Positions 34,486 through 44,540 are shown, numbered from the stretch's first letter. The stretch is DNA of 64,000 nucleotides from Comamonas sp. KCTC 72670 (GCA_014656495.1 BNCN01000012.1:114233-178232); one strand, 5' to 3'. The notes: generated from the sequence alone by a model not told the origin. Program-made: numbers and translations.

Positions 34486-35464
34486 CGAAGATGCGCCTCC
34501 AATCCCGCTGCATGCTGACCACGACCCAGTCGCCCTGGCGCGCGGCCTTCAACGACGCGCCGTCGTTCTCCTCGTAGGCGAACTCACGCGCCGCATCGTC
34601 GTGGTGGATGAGCAGGGCGAAGCCCGGGCGAGGGTGCTTGCGCGTGTACTCCAGCATCTGGATGTCGCCGCCGGAGCGCACGTTGCCCGCCGCGAACGCG
34701 GGCCGCCGGCCGATGTGCTCGTCGATGCCCACCTGCTTGCCCGCCTTGTCATTGACGTGGGACACGCGCGCCTCCCGGCGCAGCGCTGGGGGCGCGTGCC
34801 CATCGTCGAAGGACTTCTTCAACTGGCTGCCAATGACCTGCTGGGGCGGGATGCCGTAGGTCTCCTCGGAGATGACGCGCATGAAGTCGCTGCCCCCCGC
34901 CGAGGCGAGCCACGTCTGGAAGCCGTTCGCGCGCAGGTACCGGAGCAACTCCAGCATGGGTGCATAGGCGAGCTGGTTGTATGCAACGCCCCATCTCGGG
35001 TGGCGGGCGTGCTGGAAGAAGGTGCGGACGTCCTGGATGAACGCCTCCTCCGACATGCCGGCGTGCGTCTCTCCCAGCAGCTTCGTCAACCGTGCCTTGT
35101 CCAGGAGGGAGAGTTCCGTGAGGTCGCCCTCCAGGATGGCCTTGAACGGCTGCCGCTTCGCGAGCGACGGGTTCTCCTTCACGCGGGAGCGGAGCGGCTT
35201 CAACATGAAGGCCCCTTGCACGAGCGGCTGCTCCGGCCAGAGCGTGCCGTCATTGTCGAAGGTGGCGATGCGCGCCTCGGGCGGGATGAAGCCGGCGGCC
35301 CGCTCGGTGGTGGCGCGGGTGACGAAGTCGATGATGGCCTGCTTCACCGCCCCCTCGCTCCACGACGGGAGCGGATCCGCGGCCCATGCCTGGAGCTGTC
35401 CCTCGACCAGACGCGCGAACGCGGCGAGCAGCCGGCCCCCTTCACGCAGTGCCTCACGAACCAT
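34448..35464 (-). CDS. HAD-superfamily phosphatase (SerB-like)
   Basis: A 338-residue HAD hydrolase. Motif I is IATFDNDGTLW, where the first Asp is the nucleophile and the second the acid. Motif II lies in TWLASAGGSDFMRVI, and the helical cap is large (about 110 residues between them). Later sequence RRPAFAAGNVRSGGDIQML resembles the motif III/IV region. The family includes phosphoserine phosphatases and related enzymes. There is no signal peptide. It overlaps the amino-acid exporter gene downstream, so a link to serine or threonine metabolism is attractive but only inferred. Confidence 0.82.
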   Translation of the reverse strand: MVREALREGGRLLAAFARLVEGQLQAWAADPLPSWSEGAVKQAIIDFVTRATTERAAGFIPPEARIATFDNDGTLWPEQPLVQGAFMLKPLRSRVKENPSLAKRQPFKAILEGDLTELSLLDKARLTKLLGETHAGMSEEAFIQDVRTFFQHARHPRWGVAYNQLAYAPMLELLRYLRANGFQTWLASAGGSDFMRVISEETYGIPPQQVIGSQLKKSFDDGHAPPALRREARVSHVNDKAGKQVGIDEHIGRRPAFAAGNVRSGGDIQMLEYTRKHPRPGFALLIHHDDAAREFAYEENDGASLKAARQGDWVVVSMQRDWRRIFDGTRVPDGDGGG

Positions 35465-35866
35465 GCCCGCCTCCTGGCGCGCCGCGCGCCCACACGGCCT
35501 TCCAGGACGGTGATGCCGGCATCACCGCGCCACAACGACACCTGGAGTGCGTGGAGAGAGGGCACGCTGGGCTCGGCCGCCGCGACAGGCGGGCCCCTCC
35601 GAGCCCCATCCTCGAGCGACACCGCGACGTGAGCCTCCCCCTGCCTGGCCCCCCGAAAGGCCCCCTCCGACATGCGCCCAGCTCGGTGAGGCACGAAGTC
35701 GACGACAACCCACCGGAATCACAACGCTTTTTCTTGGCGCGACGCTTTCCTCGGTGACGTGTCGATCCGTTCCGGGGTTATTCGTCGTGATTTTGAAAGG
35801 CGGGCACGGCGGCCGATTCGACCGGCGTGCATCCTCCTCCCACTTGAAGAACGAAAGGACCCAGCG
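35465..35866. other. 402-base gap with no supported gene
   Basis: This lies between the HAD gene (-) and the YCII gene (+). The part from about 35700 to 35860 is less GC-rich, with patches such as AACGCTTTTTCTTGG, and is the likely site of the divergent promoters. No coding frame with a ribosome-binding site was seen. Confidence 0.5.
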
Positions 35867-36301
35867 ATGCGCGTGATGGTGATTGTGAAGGCGACGAAGA
35901 ACTCCGAGGCCAACGTGATGCCCAGCGAGCAGCTGCTCGCGGAGATGGGCGCGTTCAACGAGGAGCTGATGAAGGCCGGCATCCTGCAGGGCGGTGACGG
36001 ACTTCACCCGAGCAGCCGTGGCAAGCGCGTGCGCTTCAGCGGCGGCAAGAAGTCGGTCATCGACGGTCCGTTCGCGGAGACAAAGGAGCTCATCGCGGGC
36101 TACTGGCTCTGGCAGGTGAAGTCGATGGAAGAGGCGGTGGCGTGGGCCAGCCGCTGCCCGGACCACATGCCCGGCGAGGAGTCCGAGCTGGAGATTCGCC
36201 CCGTGTTCGAGGCCGAGGACTTCGGCGCCGAGTTCACGCCGGAGCTGCGCGAGAAGGAAGAGAAGCTGCGCGAGGAGCTGGAGAAGAAGCAGAAGGCGTA
36301 G
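35867..36301 (+). CDS. YCII-related (YciI-like) domain protein
   Basis: A 144-residue protein. It begins MRVMVIVKATKNSEA and continues MGAFNEELMKAGILQGGDGLHPS, then KKSVIDGPFAETKELIAGYWLWQVKSMEEAVAWASRCP. This is the DGPFAE-containing YCII-related family (DGPF domain) found widely in proteobacteria, often beside ECF sigma factors. The C-terminus is a charged Glu/Lys-rich helix. GAAAGGA precedes ATG 35867. The dimeric alpha-beta barrel fold has no confirmed enzymatic role in most members. No sigma-factor gene is next to it here. Confidence 0.87.
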   Translation: MRVMVIVKATKNSEANVMPSEQLLAEMGAFNEELMKAGILQGGDGLHPSSRGKRVRFSGGKKSVIDGPFAETKELIAGYWLWQVKSMEEAVAWASRCPDHMPGEESELEIRPVFEAEDFGAEFTPELREKEEKLREELEKKQKA

Positions 36302-36494
36302 CGCGCCGCGGGTGACCGCGGTCAGCCCGCGAGGCCATCGAGACAGTCTGGCGTGAGGCGTCCGTCGGACTGCGCGATGGCCGCGCAGGTGTCCTCCACC
36401 TGCGGTCATGGGAGCGGGCCGAGGCCGTCAGAGCCGGATGGTACCTCCTGAGAAGTGCCCCTCCTCCATGCGGCGGGCACTTCCGGAGGGTGGC

Positions 36495-37862
36495 ATGACA
36501 TCGCGCTTCGCGGGTGCAGTGCTCCTGGCGGTTGTCCTCACCGGCTGCGCGACGCCCCGGGCCGTGCGCCTGGACACGGGCCAGGGCGAGCCCCTTGTCT
36601 ACGTCCCTCCGAGGACCGCGAAGCCCGTCGAGATTGACGAGGAAGCGTTCCGGAAGGTGTTGACCCGGCTCGTGCTGGACATGCGCTTCTCTCTCGATAC
36701 CCGGGAGCCGGAGCGCCCAAGGGTCCGGCTCGCGGCATGGGGCACGGCGTCTCGACCCGACTCCGCGCGCGACTACGGCGCCTGGTGCTCGCGTCAGGAC
36801 AACCCCGGCGAGTGCCTCTCCCTCCTCGAGGATGGCTTCTCCTTCATGGACGCCAGCGCGCGGCGGAAGATGGCGCTCTCCTTCGCCTGGGACGGCGTCT
36901 GGGAAGGCGCGCAGGCCGCGGTGCACGAGGTCGTCAACCCACTCGCGCTCAAGGCGATGATTACGTCGGCGATGGCCGCGTACATGCTCCTCGTCGTCGC
37001 GCCCGAGCCCATCACCAAGCTCATCGCCGTCGCGCTGACGGCCTACGTCGTCGCCTACCTCGGCGTCGACACCTTCATGAATCTCGTGCAGGGCTGGCAG
37101 CGGCTCACCTCGGACTCCGAGCGTGCCGTGTCGCTCCAGGAGCTGGAGAGCGCGGGGCACCGCTTCGGCCGGGTCATGGGGGAGAACGGCGCCAGGGTCC
37201 TCATCCTCGCGCTGACGGCGGCGTTGAGCGGTGGGGCCGCGAACATGGCTTCGAAGGGTCCCATGCTGCCCGGCTTCGCCAGCGCGGCGCTCGCGGCGGA
37301 GACCCAGGTGGGCTTCCGGCTGTCCGCCGCGGTGGCAGGAGGGGTCCGCTCCATCTCCGTCGCCGAAGGCGTGATGACCGTGGGCCTCGCCCCCAACGCG
37401 GTCGCCATGGCGGCACGCGGCCCTGGCGGTGGCGAGGCACTCTCGTCCGACGTTTCGCCTTCTTCGCAACTCCTCGACAACCAACTTCCCGACATGCTCC
37501 CGGAAGAGCTTGAAGTCGCTCGCGAACTGGGTGTCACACCGGTCAGCGTGGATTCAGCTCAATTCGCGCGCTATGCCAGTGAGGAAAGAGTGAAGTGGGT
37601 GCTCACCGAAGAGGGGCAACTTCAGATCGTTCCACATCGATGGAGCTCGGTCGAAATCTCTCATGCCGTCGCAAGTGGTGGCAGACCGGTACTGGCGGCA
37701 GGTGAAGCAGAATTCGCCGTTCACGGAACCACGTATTTTGGTATCCGGATCACACCCCGGAGCGGCCACTACCTCAAGGGAGCGTCGTCAGCCACGAGCA
37801 AGCGGGCTATTGAGCTTGGACGAAAAGCCTTCGCTCAATACGGAATCACTTTTCCGCCCTGA
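36495..37862 (+). CDS. SitA-like lipoprotein polymorphic toxin
   Basis: A 455-residue lipoprotein: signal peptide with lipobox LTGC (C18), then CATPRAVRLDTGQGEPLVYV, which I recognise as the conserved N-terminus of SitA5-type swarm-inhibition toxins. A variable region and two hydrophobic stretches (about 152-192) follow. The C-terminal tip (about 340-455) has EEISHAV-like and SGHYLKG motifs and no recognised family. In Myxococcus xanthus, SitA lipoproteins pass between kin cells by outer-membrane exchange and kill recipients lacking the matching SitI. GC falls in the tip: 34 of 60 bases at 37561-37620 and 32 of 60 at 37621-37680, against 42 of 60 at 36901-36960, consistent with a swapped toxin module. 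GGAGG supports ATG 36495. No sitB-like gene is upstream. Confidence 0.78.
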   Translation: MTSRFAGAVLLAVVLTGCATPRAVRLDTGQGEPLVYVPPRTAKPVEIDEEAFRKVLTRLVLDMRFSLDTREPERPRVRLAAWGTASRPDSARDYGAWCSRQDNPGECLSLLEDGFSFMDASARRKMALSFAWDGVWEGAQAAVHEVVNPLALKAMITSAMAAYMLLVVAPEPITKLIAVALTAYVVAYLGVDTFMNLVQGWQRLTSDSERAVSLQELESAGHRFGRVMGENGARVLILALTAALSGGAANMASKGPMLPGFASAALAAETQVGFRLSAAVAGGVRSISVAEGVMTVGLAPNAVAMAARGPGGGEALSSDVSPSSQLLDNQLPDMLPEELEVARELGVTPVSVDSAQFARYASEERVKWVLTEEGQLQIVPHRWSSVEISHAVASGGRPVLAAGEAEFAVHGTTYFGIRITPRSGHYLKGASSATSKRAIELGRKAFAQYGITFPP

Positions 37863-37871
37863 TGCGAGACC

Positions 37872-38420
37872 ATGAAAGCGAACTCCTCGTTGGTCCAAAC
37901 CGTCTTGAAGTGGCCGCTCCCCCAAGTCAGGGCGTGGCTCGACGGACTCACCATCGGTGAGCCCGTCGACGGCGCGTTCTTCAACTGGGATGTCTTCGCT
38001 TTCACGCTCGCGGCGCGCGCTCAACAAGAGCGGAGCCCGGAATGGGGCCACATCGCACTGCGGGTCTACGGCGCGCTCGCGCAACGCCACTTCGACGAGG
38101 ACGAGTTCTCAATCAGGCTCTCAGAAATGAACCTGCGCTCATGGATGATCGCGGAGTTCGGCGAGCACGAAGGCGACTTTGTCTTCGACTCCGCCCCCAT
38201 CGTGGCATGGGTCCAGCGTCTGACGAAGATGCCTCTCGAGGAGGCCGCTCACTGGGTCGCCCTGGAGGACCCCAGCGCGGTCCCCATCGAGAAACTCCGC
38301 GCCATGCGAAGGCTCAAGCACGCGCTCAAAATCCTGGCGCACGCCTTGCCCCGAACGCAGGTGGAGCAGAAGCACCCAGAGCTCGTCCCCTGGCTCCAGT
38401 TCCGAACCCGCCTTTACTGA
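37872..38420 (+). CDS. Putative immunity protein for the Sit-like toxin
   Basis: A 182-residue soluble protein with no signal peptide, starting nine bases after the toxin stop. It is mostly helical, with AFFNWDVFAFTLAARAQ, WGHIALRVYGALAQRHFDEDEF and RLKHALKILAHAL. I do not recognise the family. Position, size, cytoplasmic character and lower GC than the neighbourhood match the sitI slot in toxin-immunity pairs. A separate unrelated function cannot be excluded. It should protect the producer by binding the C-terminal tip of the toxin (inference). Confidence 0.7.
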   Translation: MKANSSLVQTVLKWPLPQVRAWLDGLTIGEPVDGAFFNWDVFAFTLAARAQQERSPEWGHIALRVYGALAQRHFDEDEFSIRLSEMNLRSWMIAEFGEHEGDFVFDSAPIVAWVQRLTKMPLEEAAHWVALEDPSAVPIEKLRAMRRLKHALKILAHALPRTQVEQKHPELVPWLQFRTRLY

Positions 38421-38432
38421 CGCGGCGGCGTC

Positions 38433-39026
38433 CTAACCCACCCCGCCAGGCACCTGCGTCACATGGCTCAGGAAGTCACGCAGGATGCGCGCCGTGGCGC
38501 CCCAGATGACGTGCGTCCCATACGTGTAGAAGTACAGGTCCCGCTCCGCGCCCATGATTTCCTTCCGCTCCACGCGGAAGATGGCCGGGTCCATCAAGCC
38601 CGCCAGGGGCACCTCCAGGATGAAGGCCACCTCCTCGGGGCTCGGGTGATACTTCCCGTCCCCCGGAATGACGCCCACGAAGGGCCGCACCCGGTACTGC
38701 GAAATCGTGGGCACCTCGTCCAGCATGCCCAGCACCCGCACGCCGCGCCGGTCGATTCCCAGCTCCTCCTCCGTCTCGCGCAGCGCCGTGTGCAGGGGCG
38801 TGGCGTCCTCGGGCTCACGCCCGCCGCCTGGGAAGCTGTACTGGTCCGCGTGCGTCCGCAGCGTCGCGGGCCTGCGAGTGAAGAGCACGTGGGGCACACC
38901 GTCCCGCTCGAACACCGGCACCAGCACCGAGGCCTCCCGCAGGGTCCACCCCGGCAGGTACACCTCGCGCGCCGGCCGCGAGGACAGCCGGGACTCCAGT
39001 GACTGGAACAGCGCCTCCACACTCAC
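38433..39026 (-). CDS. Nudix hydrolase, CoA pyrophosphatase (NudL) type
   Basis: A 197-residue Nudix protein. The segment QYSFPGGGREPEDATPLHTA followed by LRETEEELGI (R83, E84, E87, E88) is the Nudix box joined to the UPF0035 motif that marks CoA- and acyl-CoA-cleaving enzymes (NudL/PCD1/NUDT7). These split CoA to 4'-phosphopantetheine and 3',5'-ADP. A C-terminal HVIWGATARILRDFL agrees with the subfamily. It is 18 bases downstream of the uppP gene on the same strand and is probably cotranscribed with it. Confidence 0.92.
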   Translation of the reverse strand: MSVEALFQSLESRLSSRPAREVYLPGWTLREASVLVPVFERDGVPHVLFTRRPATLRTHADQYSFPGGGREPEDATPLHTALRETEEELGIDRRGVRVLGMLDEVPTISQYRVRPFVGVIPGDGKYHPSPEEVAFILEVPLAGLMDPAIFRVERKEIMGAERDLYFYTYGTHVIWGATARILRDFLSHVTQVPGGVG

Positions 39027-39044
39027 GGCCCACGTCCTCCCGCG

Positions 39045-39938
39045 CTAGTCGGTGATCTGCTTCTCCACGGGCGGCGTCCCCGGCTCGCCTGGAACCTCCA
39101 CGTTCTCCGTGCCCGACAGCGGGTTCAGCTTCCCCGTCTGGAGCAGCACCAGCAGCAGCAACCCCAGCGCCACGCGGTACACCACGAACACCATCGTCGT
39201 GCGCGTGCGCAGGAAGCGCAGCAGCCACGCGATGGCCGCCATGCCCGAGGCGAAGGCCACCAGCGTCCCCACCCACAGCGCCATGGCGGAGGGCCGCGTC
39301 TCCGCCTCCAGCAGGTGCTTGAGCTCGAAGACGCCCGCCAGCGTGGTGGCCGGGATGGACAGCAGGAACGAGTAGCGCGCCGCGTCCTCGCGCTTGAGCC
39401 CCAGCGACAGGCCGCCCGTCAGCGTGGTGCCAGAGCGGGACGCGCCCGGAATCAGCGCCAGCGCCTGCCACATGCCAATGAGGATGCCATCCCTCCACCG
39501 CATGTCCGCCAGCGTCCGCTGGTGCGAGGCCCGCTTCTCCACGAAGAGGAGGATGAGGGCCAACACGATGAGGCTTCCGGAAATCACGTAGAGCGAGCGG
39601 AACTCGTTCTCGATGAACTTCTTCAAGGTCAGCCCGGCGATGCCCACCGGCAGCGTGCCCACCAGGACGAACCACGCCAGCCGCGCCTCCAGCGTGCCGA
39701 AGGGCTCGCGCCGCGCCAGCCCGCGGAAGAAGGCCGTCACCAACGAAACGATGTCCTTGCGGAAGTAGATGAGCACCGCCGCCACCGTGCCCAACTGGAT
39801 GACCGCCGAGTACGCCGCGCCCGGGTCCCTCCAGCCGAACAGCTCCGGCGCGATGCGCAGGTGCGCCGTGGAGCTGATGGGGAGGAACTCCGTGAGACCC
39901 TGGACCAGACCCAGGACAATGGCTTCGAGGAGGCTCAT
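39045..39938 (-). CDS. uppP: Undecaprenyl-diphosphatase
   Basis: A 297-residue membrane phosphatase of the UppP (BacA) family. Motif 1 is GLVQGLTEFLPISSTAHL with the catalytic Glu and Ser region, and motif 2 is ALIPGASRSGTTLTGGL. About eight hydrophobic segments are present. It recycles undecaprenyl diphosphate to the lipid carrier used for peptidoglycan and polysaccharide export, and its excess gives bacitracin resistance. ATG 39938 is chosen by family fit. The C-terminal 25 residues (Pro/Glu-rich) extend beyond the usual end. Confidence 0.95.
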   Translation of the reverse strand: MSLLEAIVLGLVQGLTEFLPISSTAHLRIAPELFGWRDPGAAYSAVIQLGTVAAVLIYFRKDIVSLVTAFFRGLARREPFGTLEARLAWFVLVGTLPVGIAGLTLKKFIENEFRSLYVISGSLIVLALILLFVEKRASHQRTLADMRWRDGILIGMWQALALIPGASRSGTTLTGGLSLGLKREDAARYSFLLSIPATTLAGVFELKHLLEAETRPSAMALWVGTLVAFASGMAAIAWLLRFLRTRTTMVFVVYRVALGLLLLVLLQTGKLNPLSGTENVEVPGEPGTPPVEKQITD

Positions 39939-40052
39939 AGGGTGCGGCCCCCGGATGTATGCCCGCTCCCTTGCTCCAGCAAGGGTGTTCCACCGTCTCT
40001 GTACGCACGGACACCCACGGCCCTCGCGGGACGGGTAGGCTCGGACCGCACC

Positions 40053-40535
40053 ATGCCCCCTGCCCCCCTCTGTCCCTGCTCCTCCGGCCTGCGCTACCGC
40101 GAGTGCTGCGCCCCCTTCCACCGCGGCGAGGCCGAGCCGCCCGACGCCGAGCGCCTCATGCGCAGCCGCTACAGCGCCTTCGCCCTGCGCGAGGTGACCT
40201 GGCTGTGGAAGTCACTGCACCCCAGCCACCCCGACCGCGCGAAGCCCCAGGAAGCGGTGCTGCGCGAGCTGCGCGCCTTCGCCCAGGCGCACCAGTACCC
40301 GAAGCTGGTGGTGATGGACCGCGCGGCCCCGGACGAAAGCGGGCTGGCCCAGGTGCTCTTCTTCGCGAAGGTGTTCGAGAAGGGAAAGGACCAGTCCTTC
40401 GTGGAGCGCTCCGACTTCCGGCATGACGGCACGGGCTGGCGCTACCTGTCCGGCGTGGCCCTGTCCCCCAAGGAGCTGACGGGCCCGCCCGAGTCACTCA
40501 CGCTGGCCACGTTCCCTCGCCAGGTGGGCGTCTGA
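40053..40535 (+). CDS. YchJ-family protein with SEC-C-type zinc motif
   Basis: A 160-residue protein. It starts with LCPCSSGLRYRECCAPFHRG, the CxC-x8-CC SEC-C knuckle that binds zinc in SecA and YchJ. The rest follows the YchJ pattern: AERLMRSRYSAFALREVTWLWKSLHPSH and a C-terminal cystatin-like or NTF2-like region with ERSDFRHDGTGWRYLSG. The function of YchJ-type proteins is unsettled. It is divergent from uppP (114 bases) and precedes the riboswitch region of ahcY. Confidence 0.9.
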   Translation: MPPAPLCPCSSGLRYRECCAPFHRGEAEPPDAERLMRSRYSAFALREVTWLWKSLHPSHPDRAKPQEAVLRELRAFAQAHQYPKLVVMDRAAPDESGLAQVLFFAKVFEKGKDQSFVERSDFRHDGTGWRYLSGVALSPKELTGPPESLTLATFPRQVGV

Positions 40536-40623
40536 AAGTGGATGAAGCAGGCTGTCCGCCTGCCCCCGGGGGCGGCAGTCTCTCGTTGAAATGAAGGGGC
40601 CCTTCTCATAGGTTCCCCCACGA

Positions 40624-40689
40624 CTTCGAGGAGCGCTGCGAGGCCGGAAACGGCCCCAGGCTCGAAGGGAATCACCCAACGGCGCTCAC
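40624..40689 (+). promoter_or_regulatory. S-adenosylhomocysteine (SAH) riboswitch
   Basis: The leader of ahcY contains the SAH-riboswitch core. P1 is TTCGAG (40625-40630) with CTCGAA (40661-40666). GAGCGC (40631-40636) pairs with GCGCTC (40682-40687) as the pseudoknot. P2 is GGCCG-GAAA-CGGCC (40642-40655). The conserved GAGGAGCGCTGCGA, CCAGGCTCG and AACGGCGCTCA strings are all present. This RNA class turns on SAH hydrolase genes when SAH accumulates. It ends about 100 bases before the ahcY start. Confidence 0.95.
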
Positions 40690-40786
40690 CTGTACGCGTC
40701 TCTTGCGAGGGTGAGTCGTCGCAGTCGCCAACACCCGCACTTCCCGCGCCCGGGGCGCCGCGCCCGCTGGACCAGGAGCCATTGCC

Positions 40787-42217
<1,431 letters not shown>

Positions 42218-42255
42218 GCGAAGCGTGCGGCGGGTCCTCGCCGCCCACCTTGGGG

Positions 42256-42345
42256 GCGAGGGCCCGCCGCGCCAGCCCGAAGCGCCGCTGGCCGCCCACC
42301 ACCGCATGGCGAGGGCCCGGCGCGCCAGCCCGACGCGCCGCTGGC
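42256..42345. repeat. Two near-identical 37-base direct repeats
   Basis: Bases 42256-42292 and 42309-42345 are the same 37-mer with two mismatches (GCGAGGGCCCG start, GCGCCGCTGGC end), offset by 53 bases. They lie in the 307-base gap between ahcY and metK (42218-42524), which holds no gene. Part of each copy (CAGC...GCTG) can form a hairpin. Origin unknown. Confidence 0.85.
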
Positions 42346-42430
42346 GGGCCGGCACCGCCTGCACATCACCGGGCTGGGCTGAACCGTGACGGTGCGCGGG
42401 CGCGACGCGCGAAGCCTCTGCTGAAACACA

Positions 42431-42463
42431 ACGGGCCGCCTCCCCGCTTGGGAGACGGCCCGT
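42431..42463 (-). terminator. Strong hairpin, probable metK terminator
   Basis: ACGGGCCG-CC-TCCC pairs with GGGA-GAC-GGCCCGT around a short loop, a stem of about 12 base pairs. On the minus strand it is followed by TGTGTTTC. It lies about 60 bases after the metK stop and may also stop ahcY transcripts from the other side. Confidence 0.65.
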
Positions 42464-42524
42464 GTGCTTGCGGGCCCCGCGCATCCAGTGAGGAGGCACG
42501 GGGCCTGGCGTCAGGCGACTGGAC

Positions 42525-43715
42525 TCAGACGGCCTTCAGGCGGCGGCCACCCGTGGGGGCGGCGCTCTTGGCGGCGTCGCGGAGCGCGTCCTTCTTCTCC
42601 TCGATGCGCTCCCAGGTGAACTCCTTCTCGGTGCGGCCGAAGTGACCGTAGGCGGCGGTCTTCTGGTAGATGGGCCGCAGCAGGTCCAGGTACTCGGTGA
42701 TTTCACGCGGACGCAGGCCGAACGTCTTGCGGACGGCCAGGGCGATGCGCTCCTCGGGGACCGTGGCGGTGCCGAAGGTCTCCACCATCACGCTGACGGG
42801 CTCGGCCACGCCGATGGCGTAGGACACCTGCACCTCGCAGCGGCGGGCCAGGCCCGCGGCCACCACCGTCTTGGCGATGTGACGGCCCATGTACGCGGCG
42901 GAGCGGTCCACCTTGGACGGGTCCTTGCCGCTGAACGCGCCGCCACCGTGACGGCCCATGCCGCCGTAGGTGTCCACGATGATCTTCCGGCCCGTCAGGC
43001 CGGAGTCACCCATGGGGCCACCCACCACGAAGCGGCCGGTGGGGTTGATGAAGAACTTCGTCTTGTTGTCGACGAGCTTCTTGGGCAGCGCCTTCGCGAT
43101 GACGTCCTCGCGGATGGCCTCCTGGATCTTCTTGTTGGAGACCTCGTCGGAGTGCTGCGTGGACACCACCACCGCGTCGATGCGGGCGGGGCGGCCGTCG
43201 CGGTACTCCACCGTCACCTGGCTCTTACCGTCCGGGCGGATCCACGGGTGCGCCTTGCGGCGCACGTCCGCCAGGCGGCGGGTGATGGCGTGCGCGTAGT
43301 GGATGGGCGCGGGCATCAGCTCCGGCGTCTCGTCGCACGCGAAGCCGAACATCATGCCCTGGTCGCCGGCGCCCTGGTCCTTCTTGTTGTCGACACCCCG
43401 GGCGATGTCCTGGCTCTGGCCCTCGATGGCCACCATGACACCGCACGTGTTGCCGTCATAGCCCATGGCGCTGTCGGTGTAGCCGATGCGGCAGATGGTG
43501 CTGCGGACGATCTTCGGGATGTCCACGTAACAATTCGTCGTCACTTCGCCCGCGACAATGGCGAGGCCCGTCTTGACGAGCGTCTCCACGGCGACGCGCG
43601 CCTGGGGGTCCTTGGCGATGATGGCATCCAGCACACCGTCGGAGATCTGATCGGCGATCTTGTCCGGGTGGCCTTCAGTGACGGATTCGGACGTGAACAG
43701 GAAGTCGGTAGGCAT
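42525..43715 (-). CDS. metK: S-adenosylmethionine synthetase
   Basis: A 396-residue MAT enzyme. It begins [20 protein letters not shown], where the His and Asp bind ATP and Mg2+, and contains both family signatures: [16 protein letters not shown] and [19 protein letters not shown]. It makes SAM from methionine and ATP, upstream of the methylations whose SAH product ahcY clears. No SAM riboswitch was found in its leader; only a short GC hairpin is present. No strong Shine-Dalgarno is visible. Confidence 0.98.
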   Translation of the reverse strand: MPTDFLFTSESVTEGHPDKIADQISDGVLDAIIAKDPQARVAVETLVKTGLAIVAGEVTTNCYVDIPKIVRSTICRIGYTDSAMGYDGNTCGVMVAIEGQSQDIARGVDNKKDQGAGDQGMMFGFACDETPELMPAPIHYAHAITRRLADVRRKAHPWIRPDGKSQVTVEYRDGRPARIDAVVVSTQHSDEVSNKKIQEAIREDVIAKALPKKLVDNKTKFFINPTGRFVVGGPMGDSGLTGRKIIVDTYGGMGRHGGGAFSGKDPSKVDRSAAYMGRHIAKTVVAAGLARRCEVQVSYAIGVAEPVSVMVETFGTATVPEERIALAVRKTFGLRPREITEYLDLLRPIYQKTAAYGHFGRTEKEFTWERIEEKKDALRDAAKSAAPTGGRRLKAV

Positions 43716-43728
43716 GTCGTCTCAGAAG

Positions 43729-43747
43729 CTGCGCTGACAGTGCGCAG
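43729..43747 (-). promoter_or_regulatory. Short hairpin just upstream of metK
   Basis: CTGCGC-N7-GCGCAG is a 6-base-pair inverted repeat ending 13 bases before the metK start codon, in the leader on the minus strand. It could affect translation or bind a repressor. It does not match a SAM riboswitch. The region 43716-43951 otherwise shows no feature. Confidence 0.3.
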
Positions 43748-43951
43748 GGGGCGGACACTAAACGTCGCGTCCTAGAGGAGTCAAACGCGCAAGAGGGCTC
43801 CATCATTCATCTTTTCGGAATCTGGCAGGGCCCACCAACCGGGCGGGTTCGTCCGAACGGCCGCCATCCCCCCAGGCGTGAATTTCGCGAGGCGCCGGAC
43901 GTTCCCTTGGGCTAACAGACGTCCGGCATTCGCTCTGGAGGAACCCCTGAC

Positions 43952-44527
43952 ATGAACGCCCGCTTCCGCACCCTCACCTTCCTGGCCACCCTCGCTTTCG
44001 CCGTGCCCGCGCTCGCCGCGAAGGAGGACGCCGTCGCCAAGCCGGTGAAGACCGTGGTGCAGTCCGTGAGATACGAGCGTGATGCGCTGGCCCTCAAGCA
44101 CTTCGGCAGCGAGGAGCAGGGCAAGTTCCTGCTCGGCGAGGACTGGGCCAAGGGCACCGACGCGCAGCGCAAGGAGTTCGTCACGCTGTTCCAGGACCTG
44201 TTCGCGAACATCGCCTTCCCCCGCGTGCGGGAGAACTTCAAGAACCTGGACTCCATCACCTACGAGCCCTCGCAGGTGCAGGGCGGCGAGGCCTCCGTCG
44301 CCTCCACCGTCTTCATCAAGCACCCGCTCAAGACGCAGGAGATGAAGCTGAAGTACCGGCTGGTGAAGGAGGCCGCCGCGTGGAAGGTCGTCGACGTGAC
44401 GGTGCTCGGCTCGTCCATGCTGCAGGACATCCGCGACACGCAGGTGAAGCCGCTGATGGCCCAGGGCGGCTGGGACCTGCTGCTGGAGCGCATGCGCACG
44501 GAGCTGGCGAAGGTGAAGAAGAAGTAG
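43952..44527 (+). CDS. MlaC/Ttg2D-family periplasmic phospholipid-binding protein
   Basis: A 191-residue protein with a cleavable signal peptide (LTFLATLAFAVPALAA). The mature domain shows the MlaC pattern: EFVTLFQDLFANIAFPRVREN, then a strand-rich ASVASTVFIKHP, KLKYRLVKEAAAWKVVDVTV and the end LGSSMLQDIRDTQV. MlaC proteins ferry phospholipids or hopanoids across the periplasm between an outer-membrane complex and an inner ABC or RND system. GGAGGAA precedes ATG 43952. It stands ahead of a membrane protein and an HAE3-type RND gene, a combination that suggests lipid traffic. Confidence 0.9.
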   Translation: MNARFRTLTFLATLAFAVPALAAKEDAVAKPVKTVVQSVRYERDALALKHFGSEEQGKFLLGEDWAKGTDAQRKEFVTLFQDLFANIAFPRVRENFKNLDSITYEPSQVQGGEASVASTVFIKHPLKTQEMKLKYRLVKEAAAWKVVDVTVLGSSMLQDIRDTQVKPLMAQGGWDLLLERMRTELAKVKKK

Positions 44528-44540
44528 CCCGCCCCTGCCC

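Noticed and set aside
43716-43780. SAM riboswitch before metK
   Set aside because: Only a 6-base-pair hairpin is present; conserved SAM-I, SAM-II or SAM/SAH strings were not found.
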